From Pelobates cultripes (Eukaryota > Chordata > Amphibia > Anura > Pelobatidae), in NCBI GenBank assembly GCA_933207985.1, contig OW240912.1, forward strand, positions 367,792,441 through 367,856,440: a stretch of 64,000 nt of DNA, in the 5' to 3' direction. A program made the position numbers and the translations under genes. Under the pieces are notes generated by a model. The model ran no database searches, had not been told where the DNA came from, and worked only from the letters and a program-made list of their open reading frames with translations. Positions 11,131 to 21,690 of this stretch are shown here, in pieces. The first letter of the stretch is position 1, and each line of letters opens with the position of its first letter.

Positions 11131-12300
11131 TTATTAACTAAGAAGGCCCGTTTTCTCCTTACCCTTCCTTATCCCATGCCCGCTGCTGTGACCAAACGGG
11201 GAAAACCAACACCTTTACTAACCCAGGGAGGGAGTGAAGGACCAACTCTGCCAAGTAAGTTAAATAAGTAGTGCTGGATGCTAAAATGGCTGACCTATGT
11301 ATAACAGCCAGCCCCCATACACTAGCCCACCAATCCCATTAAGGCTCCACCCCTGCCCACCTCCAAACCCTGTCAGGGCCATATTCCCTAAGCTGCACAT
11401 TCTCAATGGGCTACAGGAACAGGGGGCAAAAAGTGTCCTGACCAAATGAGCTTACAATTTTAACAATAGTTATGTGTAAGATCAGATGCTAGTTGGATTA
11501 AAAAAAAAATAGCATTGTGACGTAACATTGTGACTATATAGAAAAGAGTTACTTGCGCACAAAATCCCTATGCAATGCATAGTTAAATAATTAGAGGTTT
11601 CTAGTAACATTCCATTGGCGCAGGACTTATTTTTGTGCACAATAATAAAACTATATACCTTTAGTCCAAGTTATCTTCTGCTCTTCTAGTCATTTTGGGA
11701 TTATTTTAGGAAGAAAAAAAAGAATATACTATTTATAGTCTATTTAAAGCAATAAGGTTAAAGGAATGAAAGCATCTACTGAGCTTTACTATAACTCCAA
11801 ACAATATATTTTATATATTTTTTTTTTGTATTTGCATTGGTTGTGGTGGAGTTAATATTCTGTCTAAATGGATCATTGGCAAATGTCTAGTTTTCTAATG
11901 AAACCAATGCATTGGAGATTAACTAGAGAAGACAGGTTTTCGTCATGTGCTGAAGATAATCTTTTTAGACATAAATATGCTAGAGGGAAATTAGACATTC
12001 TGTAGTTTCATGTGAAACTGGGCTGAAACAGCAGTTCTAAGTGTGGATTTGGAATATACATCAAAAGATTGAAGCTAAGCATGCTCTTGGCCATTGCAGT
12101 TTGACAAAAAAAATAACATTGTGCCTTCCCCTTCTTATGTTGATAGAAGAGGCAATTAGTTCAGATTGAAACAATAGAGAAGGTGTCCTGAGATCACAGA
12201 GCCAGTATCACATTAGTAATCAGTTCAACATTAACCCCGTCATAAAAAATCACTAAAACAAAAGCTAGTACAAAATGTATGTCAAATAAAGGGTTGTGTG
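11131..12300. other. AT-rich intergenic DNA
   Basis: No exon or family-level repeat recognised. It contains poly(A)/poly(T) runs at about 11500 and 11815. Confidence 0.5.
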
Positions 12301-12441
12301 CATAGGGTTTCCCAAAAATGTAGATCCCCAGATGTTTTAAAACTACAGCTTCCACAATGCTTTGTAATTCTAAAGGCATGCAAAGCATCATGGGGGTTGT
12401 AGTTCTCCAACATCTGGGGATCTACCTTATGGGCACCCCTG
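12301..12441. mobile_element. Palindromic MITE (hAT-like ends) with ZNF143-like motifs
   Basis: The two halves are inverted: TGTAGATCCCCAGATGTT at 12319 pairs with AACATCTGGGGATCTACC at 12409. Both arms carry ACTACA-type motifs, AACTACAGCTTCCACAATGC in the left arm and, reversed, GAACTACAACCCCCATGATG in the right arm. These resemble the ZNF143/THAP11 site ACTACAATTCCCAGAATGC. The outer ends (CATAGGGTTTCCC / GGGCACCCCTG) look like hAT ends, but I could not find a clean target duplication. Confidence 0.65.
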
Positions 12442-12575
12442 GTTTAAATTTTAAATGAAACTTGAAACGAGTAGCAAGGACCAAATAACAGCTATACGTG
12501 TTGATTGCTGTCCAGGTGCTATAAAACATTAAATCCATGTACATTTATAATAGAATAGAAAAGAACGGAAGTTTA

Positions 12576-13068
12576 TTAACCCCTTAAGGACACATGACGG
12601 AAATATTCAGTAATGATTCCTTTTATTCCAGAAGTGGTGTCCTTAAAGGACCACTTCAGCTTAATGAAGTCGTCTGGGTGCCAGGTCCCTCTAAGATTAA
12701 CCCTTTTTTTTCATAAACATAGCAGTTTCAGAGAAACTGCTATGTTTATAATAGGGTTAATCTAGCCTCCAAAGCCTCTAGTGGCTGTCTCACTGACAGC
12801 CGCTAGAGGCCCTTGCGTGATTCTCACTGTGAAAATTATAAATGCTTTCCTATGAGACTGGCTGAATGCACTCGCAGCTCCTGCCGCGCATGCGCATTCA
12901 GCCGAAGAGGAGGATCGGAGGCGGAGAAAAAAGGTAAGTTTAACCCCTTTCCTCTCCCCAGAGGCCGGCGGGAGTAGGACCCTGAGGGTGGGGGCACCCT
13001 CAGGGCACTATAGTGCCAGGAAAACGAGTATGTTTTCCGGGCACTATAGTGGTCCTTTAAGGGGTTAA
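12576..13068. mobile_element. CCCCTTAAGGAC MITE interrupted by a second MITE
   Basis: The outer element starts TTAACCCCTTAAGGACACAT and ends CCTTTAAGGGGTTAA. Its last few bases are separated from the rest by the element at 12643-13060. Removing that insert and one TTAA restores GTGTCCTTAAGGGGTTAA, the end found in the intact copies at 26716, 28750, 34005 and 44856. Confidence 0.88.
12643..13060. mobile_element. TTAA-flanked MITE (AGGACCAC family), nested
   Basis: The ends are TTAA|AGGACCACTTCAG and ACTATAGTGGTCCT|TTAA. The interior has inverted segments AAACATAGCAGTTTC / GAAACTGCTATGTTTA and TCTAGTGGCTGTC / GACAGCCGCTAGA. It sits inside an older MITE, so its TTAA duplication is demonstrated rather than assumed. 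Relatives are at 50648-51140 and, truncated, 47463-47633. Confidence 0.9.
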
Positions 13069-14199
13069 AGGATTAAAATGATCTCACATTAAATAATATT
13101 TATTAATTTTAACACTGTAAGAAGCAAGACAATGGGAAAGAAGCAGGAGAGGGTTTCATGGTGATTTCTCTTAGTATACAATCGCTACGGATTAGGTTTT
13201 ACCAATATCAAAGTACGTATGGAACCTTTCTCATTAATTCTTCGGGGCTAGAGTGCACTAATTCACTGGCTGTTTCACTGACTGATTTAACTGGAAGTTC
13301 AGGTTTTTTTTGTTTGATCTAAATCCTAGTTAATATCTTCCTTACCACTTTGGACAGTTTATTTCCCCATAGTCTTGACAGATCCAACAGCCTTCTTGGT
13401 GTAAAGAGAGTTCACATTCAGGAGAATCCCCAGATGTGTCCATAATTTGCACAGTTCTCTAGAAAACCTTTAGAAGCTTCATTTCCCTTTGATTCTATTC
13501 CTTTCTTGCACATTGTCTTTTAGCTTAGAAGAGAGCTCGACAATAAAATACTATAAATACTATAATGTGACACACAAAGATCATCTTTACAATTGTTGTA
13601 AACATGTTTTTATCCATTTTGTGTATCCAAAGTAGCATGATTATTAGACAGATAAATTGCCTATTGTGCTCCTCCTACTCAACTATTATACCCATACTAC
13701 TTATTTAAATTCTATTCCGTGCAGAGAGGGGTAGAAAATCACAGCACTGCAGTAGTACTGCTTTAATTTCTATAAAATGTCATTAAAAGTAAAGTTATGC
13801 TGCTTTTAGGGTTAGGCATTGGAAGCCTTAAAGGGCCACTCCACTGCCGAATAAGTAAATCAACCAATCATTGTCTGGTAGATATACCCCAAATGAAAAC
13901 ATGTAAGTATTTCATTATGCATTTATTTAATTAGGGGTGTATCTAAAAGCAGCTGCAAAACCTGCTGATCTCAGTTTCTGCAGTTTTTTTGTAAGCCCTC
14001 CCCTCTAAACCCACCCAGACTTTGCAGTGATTGTTCAATCATTGAGTTTATTGCAGCACAATCAGGTGTTTTTGCAAAGAAAGAGCTTTTGGAAGCCCAT
14101 CAGATAGCCCATACACTTAGGGCAAACTCGATAGACAGGCTGGTCTGATTAGGGATCTGGTCGGGTGCTACGGCCCTTTAGCAGCATGATCGGGCTCCT
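13069..14199. other. Mostly single-copy intergenic DNA
   Basis: No exon is called. A short minus-strand frame at 13342-13443 (33 codons) is reported separately as an observation. 13820-14190 contains fragments that look like a TTAA-type repeat (TTAAAGGGCCACTCCACTGC). Confidence 0.45.
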
Positions 14200-14540
14200 T
14201 TAATGTCTGGATCCAGTGCTGAGAGGAAGTGATTTCCTGTCACTTCTTCCCAGGTTACATGCCACTTCGGAGCTGGGAGGATGGAGGAGGTACAGAGAGG
14301 GGAGGAGGAAGAGCACTGCAGGCAGCCTCAGACTCCCATCATCCTCAGCCTGAGAAAGTGCCAAGATAGGCACGAAACGTGTCCAGTACCTCCTTGAAGG
14401 TTTGCTAAGACCCTCTCCAGTGGCTTTTGGTGCAAATATTGAAGGTAACATCTTATTAGGTGGGCTACTAGTTGCTGCAAATTTTTGTGTAATTTTTTTC
14501 TGCTATTTTTCAATAAATTGTGTACTTTTTCATTACCTAC
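14200..14540 (+). mobile_element. Dispersed repeat with GAAACGT motif
   Basis: The core is CCTGAGAAAGTGCC, then AAGATAGGCACGAAACGTGT, followed about 120 bp later by CAATAAATTGTG. The same order (an AAAG-type segment, a short hairpin, GAAACGT, then AATAAA) appears in the foldback at 46345-46545, and its hairpin part at 48720. The layout recalls degenerate hammerhead ribozymes associated with Penelope-like or related retroelements. That is an inference. Confidence 0.45.
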
Positions 14541-15169
14541 CTGTGGCATTATTTTGGAGCTACTAGCATGTGCGAACTTTAATGGAAATGTTGGTTTACT
14601 ATATAGGCTCATGTATGTTACATTACCATTAATTTTTATTTTATTTTTAAATAAGACGTATTATATTATTATGTTCTATATTTTTTCATTTCCATATACA
14701 TAGCAATTCTGGTCTTCACGAACTGTGCATCCTTTTTTTGCATTAATAACAGAATATATAATGTCATTAAGCTGCACCACAATTGAAACAGTAGAAAACT
14801 GATCTACTACACCTAGACACCCCTGATGTGCCAATAAAACACTTTGTTGTAGGAACGTTTAAAATAATCTCACTACTGGCAATGGAAGCTAAGGGAGCAT
14901 AGTGATTGGCTGAATTACTTCCTGGTCTTGGCACAGCTCAATGCAAGAGCTTCAAAGTTATTATTATTTTTTTTTTTATTGTTTTTAGTTTATTGCTTGT
15001 GTACATAATTCTTAAATCATTTTTAATGAATTAAAGCTCAGGTTGAGCAGGATCCAGGTACAGTAGTTTTGGTATTAAAGTAATAATTTGCTTTTATTTA
15101 TTTTTTACAATAATCTGTTGTTAAAACAACAGCAAGAGTCTTGGTTGCATTATTAAAAAAATAATATAC
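14541..15169. other. AT-rich intergenic DNA
   Basis: Nothing recognised beyond T-runs. Confidence 0.5.
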
Positions 15170-16310
15170 CTCCTGCGGGGCGGGGCCTGACCTTGATGGT
15201 GGAAAGCTGTGCTTCACTCTTAAATTATCAAAAACCTCAGTTTTTGGGGCCATTTCAGCCTCCGTTGGAAGGATAAGAGTGACATATCCAACTTCTGACC
15301 TAACTATGACCCACTGTAGGGCTTAAAAACTAGATTAACTCACCTGCTGCACAGCCTCAATCATGCGGCCTGGTGAACACTGGATGGGGGAAGAGGCCGA
15401 TCTCCTGGGCCTGGGTACATTTGACATGAAGCACAAGCCCTGTTAACTCCCCCCCACATTGGACCGGTGGGGGTCATCCCGGTCCACCCTCTGGAGGTTA
15501 CCCCAACTTACTGGGAGCTCGAGGCTACACCACGACGGCTACAGCAAACCTCACCAACTTAACCAAAATGGCGGTTGTCGCGTTGGGTCCTGACGCTACA
15601 GAGGGGAAACACGACATCATGTCCAGGCTGGATAGGAGCAAGTTAGAGGTAAAATTGTACTGACCTGTTCGAAGCCAACCCAGCGACCACCCGCCGCCAG
15701 TGCCGACCCCAAGCCAACAGCAGAAGCCCGCAGCTGTAGCAGCAAGTCAGGCTCCAACATGGCGTCTCGCAAGAAGGCACCAAAGCGATTTATTGCAGTG
15801 ACAACCCATCAGCCGGAGGTACTGAGGGAATCCCACACACAGTCATATCGCTTAACTGGCTGGATCCCGTCAAGGCTCAGAGGCCCGACTTTCACCCCTC
15901 AGTTGTGGGACTCCGCTCTGCCCCTGGTTGGTGTAGGCTAGTTTGAGACCTGGGACTGCATCAGTAGTATGCTTTATTACAATTGTTTATATGTGGGACT
16001 GCCTGCTACACTGCAAGTTTCTCCAGCACCGTGGGTATCATCTATGGTAATTTTGCCCGTCTCACCGTCTTATCTTCTGTTTCATCTCTGACCTTGCTTT
16101 TATTGGCTTTTCTTGCCACCAGCCTGGGGCCTCCAGGGGAACTTATCCTGATCTTTCTTGTTAATATTAGCTTGTTATTAATATATAAAAAATTGTGCAT
16201 ACCACCTGTCATGTATATTGCAACTTGATCACTCTTTCTAATAATCTAACATGACTGGCAATTTGATGTTACGTTGCATGCACAAAATAAAGAATAAAAA
16301 AAAAAATAAT
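15170..16310 (+). mobile_element. Retrotransposed sequence ending in poly(A)
   Basis: An island of about 1.1 kb starts GCGGGGCGGGGCCTGACC, includes AAAATGGCGGTTGTCGCG (15566), and ends in AATAAAGAATAAAAAAAAAA at about 16285. TAATATACCTCCT before it and TAATCTCCT after it could be a decayed target duplication. The GC-rich start and A-rich end suggest a LINE-type (possibly L1/Tx1) or processed copy. I recognise no protein domain. Confidence 0.5.
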
Positions 16311-17500
16311 CTCCTAAAGAACACTATTTTGAAAACAATAAGCCCGTTTATAAACCGTTTTACTGCTGTGTAAGCACACATTTTCATATCTACACTACTT
16401 TCTTTATTTTATAAATCCCTGAAGAATATATTGTCATTACAAATGTGTGAAAAATCCTAAACTGTGAAGAAAAATATTTCATAAATCAAAAGAGCTTAGA
16501 TTTTACAGCACAATTCACAGCATGGTTACAGCCATCAAAGCCCAAGGTTCCAAAGTAGAAATATAAGACACAAATAGATGGGTGAGAACTCATTAACCCT
16601 TAAAGGAAACTATGGTTAAGCAGATCCCTTTATATGACGATATGCCTGACAAATCATTGGTCATTAAGAGGTTAAACTATCAGAAAACGATAAGACATTT
16701 TCATGTATGTGAACTGCTAAGGGAAAATGATGAATGTCTTTCAAATCACTGTGTTACCAAGTAAGATTTAAAATATAGATAGTTTTCCACACATATGCTT
16801 TTCTCCATTAAGTTCAAATCACTATTTGTTACCAAGCACAATTTAAAATATGCATTGCTTTCTGTAATGTGTTTCTCCATTTAAATTCACACCTTTTTCA
16901 ATACTTAAACCTGTCTCCAAGAATAGGTCTGTGCATTATCCTGTCACGCTTTTCCAAGAAACCCTTTTGCACTTCCTAAATCTAAGCTGTTTATCTCTCG
17001 CACACCCAGTACTCGTGTTCAAAATGGCAAAACAGCAGCTCATTTGCATATATATATACATAGATAGCACTTGGATAAATGTGGATTTCAAATGAGAATC
17101 TTCCATCACATCCTTTCTTTTTACTTTTTGATTTATTTTCCAAGAAATTATTAATGTGAAGAACGTGGATAGATTACAGAGATCATTGGAGGTGAGTTAG
17201 CGGGACAATTTTCTTATATCATTTAAAGTGCAATAATGAAAGATTTCACATTGCACTTTTCAAAATATTAATATTTACACATTTTATTTTGGGCTAATGC
17301 CTTTGTAGTCATTTATTGGCACTGAATGGATACAAGGGCTGGAGCAGGTATAAAATATGGTTATTATGGTATTTTTTTGTTCTTGATGTGAGGAGGGGAA
17401 GGAAGAAGGCGGCAGTTTGGGAGGTCCAAATAAATTAGATGAAAAAAAAGAGAATGTTAGATACCATTGAAAAAGAAGACATGAATAGTCAAGATATAGG
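16311..17500. other. AT-rich intergenic DNA with a local tandem duplication
   Basis: At about 16744-16890 a segment of roughly 70 bp is present twice in tandem with divergence (AATCACTGTGTTACCAAG... and AATCACTATTTGTTACCAAG...). Otherwise nothing is recognised. Confidence 0.55.
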
Positions 17501-18300
17501 AAAACAACAACTAGCAGAAACATTTGACCCCGCCCCCTTGCCGATTGTAGCCAATCCAATACTTTCCCCACGGGAAAGCATTGGATTGGCTAAAAATGGG
17601 CAATTTTGATGATGTCACCAAGGCGGATGTGTGGAGAGCTGAAGATAAGATGAGTTTTAACCCATTCTGAGGGGGCAAGCCACCTAAATGGTGGGTTTTC
17701 ACTATAGGGTCAGGAATACATGTTTGTGTTCCTGACCCTATAGTGATCCTTTAAATAAAAAGACTGGGAGTTAAATAAGGGTAAGAGTCTAGGTTTAATG
17801 TGGTAAAATTGGGCCTACTGTGAGAAAATTGTAAGGGATCACTAAAGGCACCGAGATCACTTTATCTCAATAAAGTGGTCGCGCTGCAGTAGCACTTTAG
17901 TTTTAACCCTGCAATGTAACGCATTGCTGTTTTGTAAATAGCAATTGTATGCTTGCAGGGTTAAACACACCTCTAGTGGCTGCCTTCCTGACAGCCACTA
18001 GAGGCACTTCAACTTAATAAACGAGTCAGACTCTGTTATGTATTCAATGTTGCTCAAAGAGAAAATTTCATTGGCACAGTGTGGCATTGGGAAAGCATTG
18101 GGTTGGCTAAATTCATCAGTCTTGATAATCGCAGCCAGGTAGGCAGGGTGGCTGTGGTGAGACAAGTGCGGTGAGGCAGTAAAGATAAGCAAAAACTACA
18201 TTTTAAACCCTCACTGCAGGGGTGAGGACGACCTCATAAATAGGTAGGGTTATACCACAACATTAGCAATATACATGTGTGTTCCGAACACTATAGTATG
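17501..18300. mobile_element. Cluster of TTAA-type MITE fragments
   Basis: A foldback at 17699-17745 (ACTATAGGGTCAGGAATACA / TGTTCCTGACCCTATAGT) ends at TGATCCTTTAA (17743-17753), the terminal sequence of the family whose full copies are at 20284 and 40639. A second family member from about 17840 contains the inverted pair CCTCTAGTGGCTGCCTTCC / TGACAGCCACTAGAGG. Outer boundaries are unclear. Confidence 0.55.
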
Positions 18301-18407
18301 CGTTTCAAAAATATACATTTTAGGATGGTATATACTGCTCTTGTGTCACTCTATTTTTTCAGATAGCTTAACATTGCAGATAGAAAGGAGAAATAGAAAA
18401 ACTGTTT

Positions 18408-18795
18408 AAAGGGAACATGAAGTCCTGAAAATATTTTTTCCCAGGACCATACATTCTCTGCTATTACTATGACCTCTGTACACCCTGTTTTCTGTAGAAA
18501 AAGGTAAGTTGAATTTATTTTACTTATACCTCGTTTCCAATGCCAAGACATTGCCGTTGCAGCTGTCTGCTCTGCCTTCTTCTTTGTCAGCAAACACGAT
18601 GAGACTCATTGGGGACGAGTAGCACATGTGCAGTGAGCATCGCACTCCGCCAATTACATGTTATCTATAAGGTGTGTTTAGCTCTGCAATGAAAACATTA
18701 CCCTACCTACTAAATGGCCGTGATTTACAACGCAGGGCTAAAAGTACTGGGCTTCTGCACCCAGGCCACTTCATTGTGATAGAGTGTTCCTTTAA
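18408..18795. mobile_element. TTAA-flanked MITE, divergent
   Basis: The element runs from TTAAAGGGAACATGAAG to GAGTGTTCCTTTAA. End symmetry and TTAA flanks match the family pattern, but the interior is different and degenerate. Confidence 0.55.
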
Positions 18796-18869
18796 TTTCT
18801 CCTCTTTTCTGTATGATTTCTCTATGCTGATTGCAAAGTACAAAAGACAGAGCTTACAAAAGTGATTGA

Positions 18870-19460
18870 CAGTGAGTTAAAATCGAGGCACCTGCAGGTG
18901 TGTTTTTTTTTACATTTATTTTTATGTTTCACATTGCACAAATGCGTAGTTGTTAAATGATTAAACATTTTAGTAAAAATTCAGAAGAGTGACAGTTCCC
19001 CTTTAATATTTATGGAATATGTATATAGCTTGTGCCATCAAAAAGTATTATAAGACAAAGTAAGGTTTACTTCTGTGTTAATCAAGCCCAAGCTCAGGGC
19101 TGCCATCATACTTTCATACCAATCAACTCTGGTATTCTGAGAATAAAGGTAAAGGGGCTAGTCAATGACATAAGGTAAAGGGAGCAGGTCTGCCCGAGTT
19201 AACAGGAGGTCAGCCTGGTGTGAATATACACCAGGCTTCCTGTCTATCACTCAGGCAGCTCACTGAGGGCAGGACATGCAGAGAGCAAAGTTTCAGTGCT
19301 CCCTGCAGGGTCCTAGTGCTGCCCTGAACATAGCGCAAGTGTGTCTTATAATGTGCTCATGTTGTGATTGTTGGGGAAAGTTCCTTGGTGTGCCCAAAAG
19401 CGGGACAGCAGGACACAACCCCAAAATTGGGACTGTCTTGTCAAAATTGGGATGGTTGTG
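18870..19460. other. Intergenic, nothing firm
   Basis: No exon or intact element recognised. A GTTCCCCTTTAA at 18993 looks like another TTAA-type MITE end without a partner. Confidence 0.4.
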
Positions 19461-19485
19461 AGGCATGCACACGGCATCCACTACA

Positions 19486-19625
19486 CACACACACTACCTA
19501 CACTCTGCATCCACTATACACATACACACAACTTGCATCCACTAAATGCAGACACACTGCATCCACTATTCACACATTGCAACCACTATATACACACACA
19601 CACTGCTGTATGCACACATACACTA
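19486..19625. repeat. CATCCACTA/CACACA degenerate tandem repeat
   Basis: Variants of GCATCCACTATACACA alternate with short CACACA runs at 20-35 bp spacing. The open frames across it are compositional. Confidence 0.75.
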
Positions 19626-20283
19626 CTTATCCTTGCGGGCAGAGCCTGGGGTGGGCCTTGTGGATGGACATGGAAGTGGGCAATGTGGGTGGAGTTTGAG
19701 CTGAGCCGCAGGGGCCTATGCCTTAAGCTGTGTAAGGGGCCCCAACATTTCTGATGGCAGCCCTGTCCAAAATTCACTAAAGGTTAAGCTTCCGCTGTCA
19801 ACTTTAGTCCTGTGAGAGCTGCAGGGAATCGACAAATGTTAGGAAAAGACTAATTCTTGGAAATGACAAAAGTAGTTAATCACAATCTAGTGCAATTTTC
19901 CATAACTGTCTGTTTTGTACTGTCACGCACGGGTGTGAGTACACTTGTGACATGGGCTGTTGGTGGATAAAGCACCACAAGCTGAAGATGGAACTCAACT
20001 AAAATATGGCATGCCAGGTAAGATTTCATAAGGTAAGTACATTTTCTTTAGTTTCTTCCATGGGCTGCTGCACACCAAGTGGGAATGTCAGCTATAGGGG
20101 ACTTTGCAATATCTGAAAGACTCTTTAAGTGACTCAACACAACTCAGTCCATGAAACATTCTACAACTTAGCTATTGTCACAGCTTTAATATTTTAGCTT
20201 ACATTTTTCAGTTTGATTTTCAGTTAACACACAGATATACAGGGAACACACCCCATATACTTTTATTCACACAGCAATATGTC

Positions 20284-20854
20284 TTAAAGGGACACTATAG
20301 TCACTAGAACAACTACAGCTTATTGAATGTTCTGGTGAGAAGAATCATTACCTTCAGGCTTTTTTCTGTAAACACAGTCTTCTCAGAGAAAATGCAGTAT
20401 TTACATTACAGCCTAGTGAGAACTTCACTGACCACGGCTTAGATGGCTGTTAGAGATCCTTCCTGGGTCGTGGCTGCCTAAAATGCATCCAAACATTCAG
20501 TGTCTCCACCCTCTGCATGCAAACACTGAACTTTCCTCATTGAGATGCATTGATTCAATTCATCTCTATGAGGAGATGCTGATTGGCCAGGGCTGTGTTT
20601 GAATTGTGCTGGCTCTGCCACTGATCTGCCTCTTTGTCAGTCTCAGCCAATCCTATGGGAAATCATATTCTGATGATGTCAGCAGGCATGTCTAAAGGAA
20701 ACGGGGACAAAGCCAGCAGCTTCAGGCTTGAATATAAGTAAGATTTTACTATATTTAGTGAGGCATGATGGGACCCGGGGGGCTAGATGGTGGTTTTAAC
20801 CCTATAGGGTCAGGAATACATGTTTGTGTTCCTGACCCTATAGTGCTCCTTTAA
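20284..20854. mobile_element. TTAA-flanked MITE, complete copy
   Basis: The ends are TTAA|AGGGACACTATAGTCAC and CTGACCCTATAGTGCTCCT|TTAA. The interior matches the element at 40639-41239 in reverse orientation over most of its length, for example CTTATTGAATGTTCTGGTGA and GGGTCAGGAATACATGTTTG. There is no coding capacity. Confidence 0.88.
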
Positions 20855-21620
20855 AGTTTCCGAGAACAGACAGTACTTATTTGCAATATAGGTTTAAATC
20901 TGAGTTTACACCTGTGTGAGAAAGCGCATATTATTTAGTTTCTAAGAGGAACAGTGCTTTTGCTACCTTGTAGGATACCTCCAGAACACTTTGTCCAGCA
21001 GGCTTCCCTGATATTGATAACTGGCTAGTGTCAATAGGGGTCAGATTTGATCATCCAATGCCATTTGAGAACATGCACACCAGGCACATTCCTGTCTAAA
21101 CGGGGGCTTATTCACTAAACTGGAGATTAGAAGAACCAAAAAAAGTGACTGAAAAGAGTAGAGTGTCTACGGGGATCACTGCTCTTTACTCAAAATCACT
21201 AGCAGTGAAGCAGATCAGCTTACCCGATCCCAGGCACTGTTTACAGTTTGTTTCATAAAAGATGAAAAGCTTTTGCCAAATATTATTAGTGAATAAGAGT
21301 TTAAAACGTTTCTAAGCAGAGGTGTTATCGCTATCCACAATACATACTTAAATCTTGAAACGAAGCATCCTGTGCCTTTGCTGCCCTCTTGTGTTAACAC
21401 ACAAAACTAATCAAGAGAAAGTATTTCCTAACTACAAAGACAAGGTGGTCAATATATCTAGCAAAATGATGGGCATCAATATGGATTTCCCTCTCCTTTG
21501 TAGCTATGCCTTCACTCTTCTAGGAAGGCTTTTCTCTAGCAGTCTGCAGGGACATCTTTTTGCAGGTGAAATGTTTCATAATGAAACAGGAAAGGACAGC
21601 ACAAAAATCATCTATATTCT
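20855..21620. other. Intergenic, nothing recognised
   Basis: No exon, tandem repeat or intact element seen. Short open frames have no recognisable domain. Confidence 0.45.
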
Positions 21621-21623
21621 AGG

Positions 21624-21690
21624 ATAGAAACATAGAATGTGATGGCAGATAAGAACCATTTGGCCCATCTAGTCTGCCTAGGAGGTTGTA
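21624..21690 (-). mobile_element. CR1-type LINE 3'-end fragment
   Basis: GAAACATAGAATGTGATGGC followed by CCCATCTAGTCTGCC matches the 3' end of the CR1-type element at 34172-34230. Only the tail is present, as usual for 5'-truncated copies. The strand is inferred from the 34-kb copy. Confidence 0.7.
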
